Below, piece by piece: positions 34,188 through 42,438 of a stretch of 64,000 bases of DNA. Origin of the DNA: Rugamonas sp. A1-17 (GTDB lineage Bacteria; Pseudomonadota; Gammaproteobacteria; Burkholderiales; Burkholderiaceae_D). Where the stretch lies: positions 1 to 64,000 of the forward strand of contig JAJLPB010000017.1 in the NCBI GenBank assembly GCA_025548565.1. The letters run 5' to 3'. The stretch's first letter is position 1, and every line of letters begins with the position of its first letter. The notes beneath the pieces are model-generated. The model was not told the DNA's origin, did not search any database, and was given only the letters and a program-made list of their open reading frames with translations. A program made the translations under genes and the position numbers.

Positions 34188-34802
34188 GTGCGAAAACTTC
34201 TCATTTTTCTGCTGGCAACGCTGACGCTCTTGCTCAGCGGCTGCGGCTACAACACCCTGCAGGCAAGCGACGAACAGGTCAAGGCGAGCTGGTCCGAGGT
34301 GGTGAACCAGTATCAGCGGCGCGCCGACCTGGTGCCCAACCTGGTCAACACGGTCAAGGGCTATGCCGCCCACGAACAGAACGTGCTGACCGAAGTCACC
34401 CAGGCCCGCGCGCAAGCCGGCTCGATCCAGGTGACGCCGGCCGTGCTGGCCGATCCGGCCGCTTTCGCCAGGTTCCAGCAGGCGCAGGGCGCATTGTCGG
34501 GAGCGCTGTCGCGCCTGCTGGCGGTGAGCGAAAATTATCCGCAACTGAAGGCCGACGCCAATTTCCGCGATCTGCAGGCGCAGCTGGAGGGCACCGAGAA
34601 CCGTATCACGGTGGCGCGCAAGCGCTACATCGAGTCGGTGCAGAACTACAACGTGACGGTGCGTTCGTTCCCCAGCAACCTGACGGCCAGGATGTTCGGC
34701 TTCGAGCTCAAGCCAAACTTCACGGTGGAGAACGAGAAAGCGGTCAGCACGGCGCCCGCCGTTTCGTTTGACGCGCCGCCGAAGCCAGCTCCGGGCAAGT
34801 GA
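34188..34802 (+). CDS. LemA-family lipoprotein
   Basis: The 204-residue protein has a lipoprotein signal (LLIFLLATLTLLLSGCGYN) and the LemA helical core: QVKASWSEVVNQYQRRADLVPNLVNTVKGYA, EQNVLTEVTQARAQA, LSRLLAVSENYPQLKADANFRDLQAQLEGTENRI and a long C-terminal helix ending VRSFPSNL. GTG 34188 is chosen since GGAG is 6 bases upstream; ATG 34161 in frame has none and would break the signal peptide. LemA proteins are almost always followed by TPM-domain genes, as here, and the pair is thought to act in membrane or envelope protein quality control; the exact role is unknown. Confidence 0.92.
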   Translation: MRKLLIFLLATLTLLLSGCGYNTLQASDEQVKASWSEVVNQYQRRADLVPNLVNTVKGYAAHEQNVLTEVTQARAQAGSIQVTPAVLADPAAFARFQQAQGALSGALSRLLAVSENYPQLKADANFRDLQAQLEGTENRITVARKRYIESVQNYNVTVRSFPSNLTARMFGFELKPNFTVENEKAVSTAPAVSFDAPPKPAPGK

Positions 34803-34803
34803 G

Positions 34804-35625
34804 ATGACCTTCTCCAGGCTTCCATGGATGTTTGCAGCGCTCTTGTATGCGCTGGGCGGCCTGGCATACGCCCAGGATGGCCTGGTGAAGGTGCCGCCTT
34901 TGACCTCGCCCGTCACCGACCTCACCGCCACCCTGAGCGCCGATCAGCGCGGCAGCCTGGAGGCCGATCTGCGCGCGTTCGAGCAGCGCAAGGGGAGCCA
35001 GGTCGCCGTGCTGATCGTGCCGACGACCAAGCCCGAGGCGATCGAGGAATACGCGATGCGCGTGGCCGAACAATGGAAGATCGGGCGCAAGAAGATAGAC
35101 GACGGCGCCATCCTGGTCGTGGCCAAGGACGACCGCGCCTTGCGCATCGAGGTCGGGTACGGGCTGGAGGGGGCGCTCAACGATGCCACGGCCAAACGGA
35201 TCATTGAGGATATAGTCGTGCCGCGCTTCAGGCAAAACGATTTTTACGGCGGGATAGCCGCCGGTGCCGCCAGCATCATGAAAGTGATCGACGGCGAGGC
35301 ACTGCCGGCCGCTAATTGGGAGCGGCCATCCGATGAGGTCCCCGGGCTGAGGCAATTGCTGCCGGTCGCCCTGATCGCCGCGCTGGTGCTTGGCGGGATC
35401 CTGCGGGCGGTGCTTGGCCGGGTGCCTGGCGCCGTGGCTGCCGGCGGCATCATCGGCCTTGCCGCCTGGCTGCTCGCGGGCGCTGCGGCGATTGGATTGA
35501 TCGCCGGTATGCTCGGCTTCGTGTTCACGCTGGTCGGCGGTTCCCGCTTGGCCGGCATGTACCTCGGCAGCGGCCACGGTCGCGGCGGTGGATTTGGCGG
35601 CGGTGGCGCGTCTGGAAGGTGGTAG
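34804..35625 (+). CDS. TPM-domain protein (YgcG-like), exported and membrane-anchored
   Basis: The 273-residue protein has a signal peptide (LGGLAYAQ), a TPM domain (~24-150: VPPLTSPVTDLTATLSADQRGSLEADLRAFEQRKGSQVAVLIVPTT motifs, GRKKIDDGAILVVAKDDRALRIEVGYGLEG), two to three membrane segments (~175-250) and a Gly-rich tail ending GGGGASGRW. That tail is a hallmark of YgcG-type proteins next to LemA. ATG 34804 lies one base after the lemA stop, so translation is coupled. TPM domains bind metal or act as phosphatases in some homologues (for example photosystem assembly proteins); here the biochemical activity is not known. Confidence 0.9.
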   Translation: MTFSRLPWMFAALLYALGGLAYAQDGLVKVPPLTSPVTDLTATLSADQRGSLEADLRAFEQRKGSQVAVLIVPTTKPEAIEEYAMRVAEQWKIGRKKIDDGAILVVAKDDRALRIEVGYGLEGALNDATAKRIIEDIVVPRFRQNDFYGGIAAGAASIMKVIDGEALPAANWERPSDEVPGLRQLLPVALIAALVLGGILRAVLGRVPGAVAAGGIIGLAAWLLAGAAAIGLIAGMLGFVFTLVGGSRLAGMYLGSGHGRGGGFGGGGASGRW

Positions 35626-35627
35626 CG

Positions 35628-36125
35628 ATGGATTTCGCACGCACGATACGACACCTGCTGACCAGCCGGCGAACGGCCGGGCGCTATTTCACGGCCCCGG
35701 GACTGGCCGCGATCAAGACGGCCATCGCCGAGTCCGAGACTGCGCATCTGGGAGAAATCCGGTTTGCCATCGAGGCGGCATTGCATCCGGCTCAGCTTTG
35801 GCGCGATGTCACGCCGCGTGAACGCGCGATCGAGCTGTTTTCCGAACTGCGGGTATGGGACACGGAGCACAACAGCGGCGTGCTCATCTATGTTCTGCTG
35901 GCCGACCGCGCCATCGAAATCCTTGCGGACCGTGGAATCCACGCGCGCGTCGGCGGCGCCACGTGGGAGGCCATCGCGCAAGCCATGCAGGCCGAGTTCG
36001 CGGCCGGCCGGTTCGAGGCCGGAGCGCTCGGCGGCATTGCCGCCGTCTCGCGCGAATTGATCGCCTGCTTGCCAGCAAAGGAGGGCAATCCGGACGAATT
36101 GCCCAACGACGTATCACTGCTGTGA
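35628..36125 (+). CDS. TPM-domain protein, soluble
   Basis: This 165-residue protein lacks a signal peptide. The TPM fold is visible in LAAIKTAIAESETAHLGEIRFAIEAAL, RAIELFSELRVWDTEHNSGVLIYVLLADRAIEILADRGIHARV and EAIAQAMQAEFAAGRFEAGALGGIAAVSREL. It starts two bases after the previous stop and completes the common lemA-TPM-TPM trio. The first TPM protein is exported and this one appears cytosolic, or exposed from the membrane by interaction, so the pair may sit on both sides of the inner membrane. The function is not established. Confidence 0.88.
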   Translation: MDFARTIRHLLTSRRTAGRYFTAPGLAAIKTAIAESETAHLGEIRFAIEAALHPAQLWRDVTPRERAIELFSELRVWDTEHNSGVLIYVLLADRAIEILADRGIHARVGGATWEAIAQAMQAEFAAGRFEAGALGGIAAVSRELIACLPAKEGNPDELPNDVSLL

Positions 36126-36140
36126 ACCGGGAACGGCGGT

Positions 36141-36542
36141 CTATTTTGCAGTATCCGGCGTGGGCTCCATCCTGTCCATCATCATCTGCATCATCATCTT
36201 CATCATGCCCATTTGTTGTTGGATGGCGTTGGCGCCGCCGCAGCCCATGGTGCCGGCCGGGCCGTTCATCATCGACATCGCGTCCTTCATCGTCTTCATG
36301 TGCTCGCCCATCAAGGCCTTGCGCTCTTCCGGCGTTTTGGCATTCATCATTTTGTCATGCATTTCCTGCATAAGCTTCATTTGCGCATCGATCTTCGTGG
36401 CTGGTCCGGCGGGCTTGGCCGCCGCTTGCTTCGGTGCCGAGGCCGCGGGATGGTGCGCGTCATGACTCTGTTGATTTTGTGCAGCAGCGAGCATCGGGCT
36501 TGTGAGCAGGGTGAGCGCCAATGCGATAGTTTTGCTTTTCAT
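36141..36542 (-). CDS. Small exported Met/His-rich protein
   Basis: The 133-residue protein has a signal peptide (LTLLTSPMLAAAQ) and a mature part very rich in methionine (KLMQEMHDKMMN, MKTMKDAMSMMN, MGMMKMMMQMMMDRME), plus histidines near the start (SHDAHHP) and one cysteine (MGCGG). Met-rich periplasmic proteins often bind Cu(I) or protect against oxidised methionine; no known family is recognised, so this is only a suggestion. The gene is convergent with the TPM operon (15-bp gap). Its promoter region has a perfect FNR box centred at -41.5 relative to a TAGTAT -10 element, so it should be induced at low oxygen. Confidence 0.8.
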   Translation of the reverse strand: MKSKTIALALTLLTSPMLAAAQNQQSHDAHHPAASAPKQAAAKPAGPATKIDAQMKLMQEMHDKMMNAKTPEERKALMGEHMKTMKDAMSMMNGPAGTMGCGGANAIQQQMGMMKMMMQMMMDRMEPTPDTAK

Positions 36543-36584
36543 TTTGTTCTCCAGAGTAGGTCGGCAGCCGATTGGTGCCGATCC

Positions 36585-36590
36585 ATACTA
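36585..36590 (-). promoter_or_regulatory. -10 element of the Met-rich protein gene
   Basis: TAGTAT on the minus strand lies about 45 bp before the start codon. With a start point near 36578 the FNR box centre is 41.5 bp upstream, the standard class II arrangement in which no -35 element is needed. Confidence 0.55.
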
Positions 36591-36612
36591 CGGAGGTGGC
36601 CGTTGAATTTGA

Positions 36613-36626
36613 TTGATCCAAATCAA
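36613..36626. promoter_or_regulatory. Perfect FNR/ANR box
   Basis: TTGAT-CCAA-ATCAA matches all ten fixed bases of the FNR consensus. It lies between the Met-rich protein gene and the end of the SDR gene, both on the minus strand, so it can only serve the Met-rich gene. The centre at 36619.5 is 41.5 bp from the inferred start point. Confidence 0.75.
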
Positions 36627-36657
36627 AACACTAAAAATATCGCTGTTACGTCCAGAT

Positions 36658-37467
36658 TCAGGCCTTCAGGCTCAGGTTTTTCCTGAGCGCCGAGTCCACC
36701 GGCCCGGCGGGCAGGAAGCGGCGCAGCTTGCTTAACAACGATGCCTGGCCCTTGGGCGTGCGGCGCATCCTCCACGGGCCGAATGCCGCCTCGACAATGG
36801 TCCGTGCCACGCTGTCCGGCCCTGGGGCGTTGGTGGCGTGCTGCGTGACCGCGCGCGTGGCTATTTCGCGTTCGGCGTCGTAGGCGGCGATCTTGCCGGC
36901 CGCCTTGGGCGCGTTGGTGTCCAGGCTGGTCTTGGTGTAGGACGGTTCGACCAGTACCACGCGCACGCCGAACTGGCGGGCCTCATGGTCCAGGCTTTCC
37001 GACATGCCTTCGACGGCGTGCTTGGATGCGGCGTACCAGCCCATGTACGGCGCCGGCAGGAAGCCCAGCACCGAGCTCAGGTTGATGATCCTGCCCGTGC
37101 CTTGCTTGCGCATCTGCGGCAGCACCGCCTGGGTGGTGCGCAGCAGGCCGAAGACATTCACCTCGAACAGCGACTGCGCCTCGGCCACCGAGGTCTCTTC
37201 CACGGCGCCCACCAGCGAGACGCCGGCGTTGTTGACCAGCACATCGATGCGCTGCGCGCGCACGATGATGGACCGTATCGCCTGCGTCACCGATTCGCCA
37301 TCGCGCACATCCATTTCAACCAGCGTCACGCCGGGAATGGGCGCCATGCCCGCGGTGCTGCGCACCGTGCCATACACCTCGCAACCGCGCGCGGCGAATT
37401 GTTGCGCCGCCGCCCGGCCTATTCCCGACGAAACGCCGGTGACGACCACTACCAATGGATTGGACAT
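36658..37467 (-). CDS. Short-chain dehydrogenase/reductase
   Basis: This 269-residue classical SDR has the cofactor motif TGVSSGIG (residues ~10-17), NNAG (~80), the catalytic serine in INLSSVLG and Y-x-x-x-K (YAASK). The R/T pattern after the first strand (YGTVRST) suggests NADP(H). AGGAGA precedes the start. It is divergent from a TetR gene with a double palindrome between them that is repeated before the RND efflux operon. It may detoxify a compound that is also exported by the pump. The substrate is unknown. Confidence 0.9.
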   Translation of the reverse strand: MSNPLVVVVTGVSSGIGRAAAQQFAARGCEVYGTVRSTAGMAPIPGVTLVEMDVRDGESVTQAIRSIIVRAQRIDVLVNNAGVSLVGAVEETSVAEAQSLFEVNVFGLLRTTQAVLPQMRKQGTGRIINLSSVLGFLPAPYMGWYAASKHAVEGMSESLDHEARQFGVRVVLVEPSYTKTSLDTNAPKAAGKIAAYDAEREIATRAVTQHATNAPGPDSVARTIVEAAFGPWRMRRTPKGQASLLSKLRRFLPAGPVDSALRKNLSLKA

Positions 37468-37486
37468 TTTGCTTCTCCTGAATTTA

Positions 37487-37530
37487 TAGAGTTCAATTAA
37501 ACGCTAAAAATAGATTATACTAAAACTCTA
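37487..37530. promoter_or_regulatory. Double palindromic TetR operator, copy 1
   Basis: Two 20-bp dyads, TAGAGTT-N6-AACGCTA (37487-37506) and TAGATTA-N6-AACTCTA (37511-37530), are separated by AAAA. The same pair in the opposite orientation, also separated by four bases, is at 38187-38230; the shared core is a 19-base identity (37499-37517). It lies in the divergent SDR/tetR gap. Confidence 0.75.
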
Positions 37531-37568
37531 AATGTGGCAAGAAAAATGGCAAGACAGGAGTGACAAGC

Positions 37569-38180
37569 ATGAAAAAGTCAAAAAGCGCAACGATCGACAC
37601 GCGCAAGCGCATCGTGTCGGCCGCGACCAGGATGTTCCTGGAACACGGGCTGGCCGAGACCGGCATCGCCAGCATCATGGCGGCCGCCGGGCTGACCCAG
37701 GGCGGTTTCTACCGCCATTTCCGCTCCAAGGAGCACCTGATCGTCGAGGCCAGCATCGCCGCCCACGACCGGCTGCGCGGCGTTTTCAGCGCGGCGATCG
37801 AGGGCAGGCCGGCGGCGGAAGGGCTCGACATCGCGGTGGGCCTGTATCTCTCCCAGTCGGAACAGCAGGGCTGCGAGGTCCTGTGCCCGCTGGCCAGCCT
37901 GGGGAGCGAACTGGGCCGTTTGGACCAGCAGGTCAGGGACGCCGCGATGGCGGGCTATCAGCGGCTGGTGCTGTTCTTTGCCGGGCTCGCCGATCAGGCG
38001 GGCTACGCCGAGCCGGCCCGGTTGGCTGACGCCATTGTTTCCACCATGGTCGGCGCGGTGATGCTGGCCAGGCTGGCGACCAGTCCCGCGTCGGCTGCCG
38101 GCGTCCTGCGCAACGCCAGGCAGACGATCCGGCTGATGCTGCCGGCACCCGGCGCGGATGGCAACGCAAAAATGGCTTGA
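37569..38180 (+). CDS. TetR-family repressor controlling SDR and RND efflux operon
   Basis: The 203-residue protein has a TetR N-terminal HTH (RKRIVSAATRMFLEHGLAETGIASIMAAAGLTQGGFYRHFRSKEHLIVEA) and an all-helical ligand domain with CEVLCPLASLGSELGRLD, a pattern seen in NemR/AcrR-like repressors for toxic electrophiles or biocides. ATG 37569 has AGGAG upstream; GTG 37560 is less likely. Its gene lies between two copies of a double palindromic operator, one in its own promoter region and one before the efflux operon, so it probably represses both. Its single Cys pair could sense reactive compounds (speculative). Confidence 0.88.
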   Translation: MKKSKSATIDTRKRIVSAATRMFLEHGLAETGIASIMAAAGLTQGGFYRHFRSKEHLIVEASIAAHDRLRGVFSAAIEGRPAAEGLDIAVGLYLSQSEQQGCEVLCPLASLGSELGRLDQQVRDAAMAGYQRLVLFFAGLADQAGYAEPARLADAIVSTMVGAVMLARLATSPASAAGVLRNARQTIRLMLPAPGADGNAKMA

Positions 38181-38186
38181 GTTTTT

Positions 38187-38230
38187 TAGATTATGTGTGT
38201 AATCTATTTTTAGCGTTTGTTAGAACTCTA
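38187..38230. promoter_or_regulatory. Double palindromic TetR operator, copy 2
   Basis: TAGATTA-N6-TAATCTA (perfect, 38187-38206) and TAGCGTT-N6-AACTCTA (38211-38230) are separated by TTTT. This copy sits 16 bp before the start of the RND operon's first gene and 7 bp after the tetR stop. It mirrors the copy at 37487-37530. Confidence 0.78.
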
Positions 38231-38245
38231 AATTATGAGGCCATG

Positions 38246-39343
38246 ATGAAAACGATATTTCCCACTTTCCCCCGGCGTAGCGTCATCGGCGCGGCGCTGC
38301 TGCTCGGCCTGGCCGCGTGCAGCCAACCGGCGCCGCCGCAGGACGCGGTCGCCAGGGTCGCCTGGTTCACCGCTAAGCCGGCCACGTCCGGCGTGGCCAC
38401 CTTCACCGGCGTCGTGCATGCGCGGACCGAGAGCAACCTCGGTTTCCGCGTGGCCGGCAAAATCGTCGAACGCCTGGTGGACCCCGGCCAGGCGGTCCAC
38501 AAAGGCCAGCCCCTGATGCGCATCGACGCGGTCGATTACGACCTGGCGCTGGCCGCAGCCCGTTCGTCGGTCGACGCGGCGCAGGCGCGCCAGGTGCAGG
38601 CGGTGGCGGAGGAGGCGCGCCTGCGCAATCTGCTGGCCCACGGCGCCACCTCGGCCCAGGCCTACGAACAGGCCAAGGCCGCCGCCGACGCCGCCATCGC
38701 CCAGACCCGTGCCGAGTCCGCCAGGGCGCGCGAGACCGAGCACCAGCGCGATTACGCGGTGCTGCTGGCCGACATGGACGGCGTGGTGCTGGAGGTGCCG
38801 GCCGACGTGGGCCAGGTGGTGTCGGCCGGCCAGAGCGTCGTCAAGCTGGCGCGCCAGGGCGTGCGCGAGGCGCAGGTCTTCCTGCCCGAGCAGGAGCTGG
38901 CGCTGGCCAAGCGTCCGGCCAGCGCTTCCTTGTACAGCGAACCGGACAGCACCGCGCCGGCCACCTTGCGCGAGCTGGCCGCCGTCGCCGATCCGCAGAC
39001 CCGCACCTACCTGGCGCGCTACACGCTGAGCGGCAGCGCGGCCCAGGCGCCGCTGGGCGCCACGGTGACGATCCGCATCGCCACGGCGAGCTCGGCCGCG
39101 ATCAGCGTGCCGGTCAGCGCCCTGACCGACCAGGGCAACGGCCCCGCCGTCTGGGTGATCGACAACAAGACTTCCACCGTCAGCCTGCGTCCGGTGACGG
39201 TGGCGCAGCTGGGCGAAGAGCAGGCCAGCCTGTCGCAGGGCCTGGCCGCCGGCGAACGGGCGGTGGCGGTCGGCGGCCATCTGCTGAAGGCCGGCCAGAA
39301 GGTCCGCCTGCTGGCCGAGAGCAAGACCGGGAGCGGATCATGA
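38246..39343 (+). CDS. RND efflux periplasmic adaptor (membrane fusion lipoprotein)
   Basis: The 365-residue adaptor has a lipoprotein signal (LLLGLAACSQP), a lipoyl/barrel-sandwich half motif (SNLGFRVAGKIVERLVDPGQAVHKGQPLMRID), a coiled-coil hairpin (~85-150), the second lipoyl half (DGVVLEVPADVGQVVSAGQSVVKLA) and beta-barrel and membrane-proximal domains. ATG 38246 has GAGG 5 bases upstream; ATG 38243 is immediately before it. It overlaps the permease gene by four bases (ATGA). It links the permease to the outer-membrane channel. The double palindrome upstream suggests tight TetR repression. Confidence 0.93.
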   Translation: MKTIFPTFPRRSVIGAALLLGLAACSQPAPPQDAVARVAWFTAKPATSGVATFTGVVHARTESNLGFRVAGKIVERLVDPGQAVHKGQPLMRIDAVDYDLALAAARSSVDAAQARQVQAVAEEARLRNLLAHGATSAQAYEQAKAAADAAIAQTRAESARARETEHQRDYAVLLADMDGVVLEVPADVGQVVSAGQSVVKLARQGVREAQVFLPEQELALAKRPASASLYSEPDSTAPATLRELAAVADPQTRTYLARYTLSGSAAQAPLGATVTIRIATASSAAISVPVSALTDQGNGPAVWVIDNKTSTVSLRPVTVAQLGEEQASLSQGLAAGERAVAVGGHLLKAGQKVRLLAESKTGSGS

Positions 39344-42300
39344 GCGGCTTCAACCTCTCCGCCTTCGGCGTGCGCGAGCGCGCCATCACGCTGTTCCTGA
39401 TCATCGCCATCAGCGCCGCCGGCCTGTTCGCCTTCTTCCGGCTCGGCCGGGCGGAAGATCCCAGCTTCGTGGTCAAGGTCCTGACCGTGGCCGTCAGCTG
39501 GCCGGGCGCGACCGCCAGCGAAATGCAGGACCAGGTCGCCGACCGGCTTGAAAAACGCCTGCAGGAACTGGAAGCCTACGACCGCGTGGAAACCAGCGCG
39601 CGGCCGGGACTGGTGACGATGAAGGTCTACCTGAAGGACGACGCCTCGGCCAAGACGGTCGAGGACCAGTTCTACCAGGTGCGCAAGAAGCTGGGCGACG
39701 AGGCGATCAACCTGCCGCGCGGCGTCGTCGGCCCCTTCGTCAACGATGAGTTTTCGGACGTGTATTTCTCGCTGTTCTCCCTGAGCGGCAAGAAGCTGCC
39801 GCACCGCCAGCTGGTGCTGAAGGCGGAGGACGTCCGCCAGCGCCTGCTGCATGTGCCGGGCGTGCAGAAGGTGAACATCCTGGGCGAGCAGCAACAAAGA
39901 ATTTTTGTCGAGATTTCGCATGAACGCCTGGCCACGCTGGGCATCAAGGCGCAGGAAGTGATCGACGCGCTGGGCCGGCAGAACACCGTCACCTCGGCCG
40001 GCTTCGTCGAGACGCGCGGGCCGCGCGTGCAGCTGCGCCTGGACGGCGCCATCGACAGCGTGGACAGCGTCAAGGCCATTCCCATCGCCGGCACCGGCCG
40101 CACGCTCAAGCTGGGCGATATCGCCGACGTGCGCCGTGGCTATGAGGATCCGGCCAGCTTCGCCATCCGCACCCAGGGCGAGGCATCGCTGGTGCTGGGC
40201 GTGGTGATGAAGCGCGGCTACAACGGCCTGCAGCTGGGCCACGACCTCGGCGCCGCACAACAGACGCTGCAAGGCGAACTGCCGACCGGCATCGAGCTGG
40301 ACCAGATCTCCGACCAGTCGCTCGCCATCAAGGCCGCCGTCAACGAGTTCATGATCAAGTTCGTGGTGGCGCTGGCGGTGGTGATCGTGGTCAGCCTGGT
40401 CACGCTGGGCTGGCGCGTCGGCCTGGTGGTGGCCGCCGCCGTGCCGCTGACATTGGCCGCCGTGTTCGTCATCATGCTGGTGACCGGGCGCGTGTTCGAC
40501 CGCATCACGCTCGGCGCGCTGATCCTGTCGCTGGGCCTGCTGGTGGACGACGCCATCATCGCCATCGAAATGATGGTGGTGAAAATGGAGGAGGGCCTGA
40601 ACCGCGTCGCCGCCGCCACCCATGCGTGGACCGCGACGGCCGCGCCCATGTTGTCGGGTACGTTGTTGACCATCATCGGCTTCCTGCCGGTCGGCTTCGC
40701 CCGCTCCACCGCCGGCGAATACGCGGGCAACATCTTCTGGGTGGTGGCCTTCGCGTTGATCACCTCGTGGGTGGTGGCGGTGCTGTTCATTCCCTACATG
40801 GGCGTCAAGATGCTGCCGGACATACCGGTCAAGGCCGGCGGCCACGATGCCATCTACAGCACGCCGAACTACCAGCGCCTGCGCCGGCTGGTGCGCTGGT
40901 GCGTGGACCACAAATGGCTGACCGCCGCCGTGACCGTCACCTTGTTCGCGCTGGCGGGCGTGGGCATGGGCGCGGTGCAGAAGCAATTCTTCCCCAATTC
41001 CGAACGTCCCGAACTGACGCTGGAAGTGAACCTGCCGCCGGGCAGCGCCTTCGCCGCCACCGACGCGGCCGTGCACCAGATCGAGGACGCGCTGCGCAAG
41101 GAGCCGGAGGCCAAGCTGGTGTCGAGCTATGTCGGCCAGGGCACGCCGCGCTTCTTCCTGTCGGTCAATCCCGAGTTGCCCAACCCGGCCTTCGCGCAGT
41201 TGATTGTGCTGACCGCCGGCCCGCACGAGCGCGACATCCTGAAGCAGAAGATCCGCGCCATGATCGCCGAGGGCCGCTTCCCGCAGGCGCGGGTGCGCGT
41301 CAGCCAGTTCCTGTTCGGGCCGCCGGTGCCGTATCCGGTGCTGTTCCGCGTGGCCGGTCCCGACCTGGACCGCGTGCGCGAGCTGGCCGGGCAGGTACGC
41401 GCCATCATGGCGCAGAACCCGGACATGCGCGATGTCCATCTCGACTGGGGCAACCGCACGCCGTCGCTGCACCTGGCGCTGGACCAGGAACGGCTGCGCC
41501 AGGTCGGCCTGTCGCCGCGCGACGCGGCCAACCAGTTGCAGGCGCTGTTGAACGGCATCCCCGCGACGCAGGTGCGCGAAGGCTTGCGCACGGTGGACGT
41601 GCTGATCCGCAGCCCGCACGCCGAGCGCAACAACCTGGCCGACATCCGCAACCTGACGCTGACCAACGACAGCGGCGCCAGCGTGCCCTTGTCGCAAGTG
41701 GCGCGGCTGGAGACGCGCATGGAAGACTCCGTCCTCAAGCGCTATGACCGCGAAAGCTATATCGCGGTACAGGGCGACATCCGCGACGGCACGCAGCCGC
41801 CGGACGTGACCAAGGCTATCCTGCCCAAGCTGGAGCAGCTCAAGGCCAGCCTGCCGCCCGGCTACCACATCGACACCGGCGGCGCGGTGGAGGAGAGCGC
41901 CAAGGCCGACATGGCGCTGGCCAAGCTGTTCCCGCTGATGATCATCCTGATGCTGGCGGTGATCATGGTGCAGGTGCGGTCGTTCGCGACGATGTGGATG
42001 GTGTTCGCCACCGCGCCGCTGGGCCTGGTGGGCGCGGTGCCGACGCTGCTGGTGTTCCATCAACCGTTCGGCTTCAATGCCATCCTCGGGCTGATCGGGC
42101 TGGCGGGTATTTTGATGCGCAACACGCTGATCCTGGTGGACCAGATCCAGCACGACCTGGCAGCCGGCCTGACGCCTTACCAGGCCGTGATCGAATCGAC
42201 GGTGCGCCGCGCCCGGCCGGTGATCCTGACCGCCGCCGCCGCCATGCTGGCCTTCATCCCGCTGACCCATTCCAGCTTCTGGGGGCCGCTGGCGTATGTG

Positions 42301-42438
42301 CTGATCGGCGGCGTTGGTGTCGGCACGGTGCTGACCTTGCTGTTCCTGCCGGCGCTGTATTCGCTGTGGTTCAAGGTCAGCAAGCACGCCGCCGCGGCGG
42401 TTGAATCGAATGATATGGAATCCAGGGAGGCAGCATGA
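39340..42438 (+). CDS. RND efflux permease (HAE-like)
   Basis: The 1032-residue inner-membrane proton-driven pump has twelve membrane segments and two large periplasmic loops. The proton-relay aspartates of TM4 are present (GLLVDDAIIAIE). The position of the AcrB TM10 lysine reads Arg (GILMRNTLILVDQ), a change found in some non-AcrB RND groups. Further family motifs are VSWPGATASEMQDQVADRLEKRLQELE, NLPRGVVGPFVNDEF and FNAILGLIGLAGIL. Start and stop overlap the adaptor and outer-membrane genes by four bases each, so the three are translationally coupled. Substrate unknown; the TetR/SDR context suggests a toxic organic compound. Confidence 0.93.
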   Translation: MSGFNLSAFGVRERAITLFLIIAISAAGLFAFFRLGRAEDPSFVVKVLTVAVSWPGATASEMQDQVADRLEKRLQELEAYDRVETSARPGLVTMKVYLKDDASAKTVEDQFYQVRKKLGDEAINLPRGVVGPFVNDEFSDVYFSLFSLSGKKLPHRQLVLKAEDVRQRLLHVPGVQKVNILGEQQQRIFVEISHERLATLGIKAQEVIDALGRQNTVTSAGFVETRGPRVQLRLDGAIDSVDSVKAIPIAGTGRTLKLGDIADVRRGYEDPASFAIRTQGEASLVLGVVMKRGYNGLQLGHDLGAAQQTLQGELPTGIELDQISDQSLAIKAAVNEFMIKFVVALAVVIVVSLVTLGWRVGLVVAAAVPLTLAAVFVIMLVTGRVFDRITLGALILSLGLLVDDAIIAIEMMVVKMEEGLNRVAAATHAWTATAAPMLSGTLLTIIGFLPVGFARSTAGEYAGNIFWVVAFALITSWVVAVLFIPYMGVKMLPDIPVKAGGHDAIYSTPNYQRLRRLVRWCVDHKWLTAAVTVTLFALAGVGMGAVQKQFFPNSERPELTLEVNLPPGSAFAATDAAVHQIEDALRKEPEAKLVSSYVGQGTPRFFLSVNPELPNPAFAQLIVLTAGPHERDILKQKIRAMIAEGRFPQARVRVSQFLFGPPVPYPVLFRVAGPDLDRVRELAGQVRAIMAQNPDMRDVHLDWGNRTPSLHLALDQERLRQVGLSPRDAANQLQALLNGIPATQVREGLRTVDVLIRSPHAERNNLADIRNLTLTNDSGASVPLSQVARLETRMEDSVLKRYDRESYIAVQGDIRDGTQPPDVTKAILPKLEQLKASLPPGYHIDTGGAVEESAKADMALAKLFPLMIILMLAVIMVQVRSFATMWMVFATAPLGLVGAVPTLLVFHQPFGFNAILGLIGLAGILMRNTLILVDQIQHDLAAGLTPYQAVIESTVRRARPVILTAAAAMLAFIPLTHSSFWGPLAYVLIGGVGVGTVLTLLFLPALYSLWFKVSKHAAAAVESNDMESREAA

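Noticed and set aside
39019..42387. Minus-strand open frame of about 1122 codons opposite the RND permease
   Set aside because: Same effect of high GC at third positions. The product is His/Gln/Arg-rich low-complexity sequence, while the plus strand encodes a complete permease.
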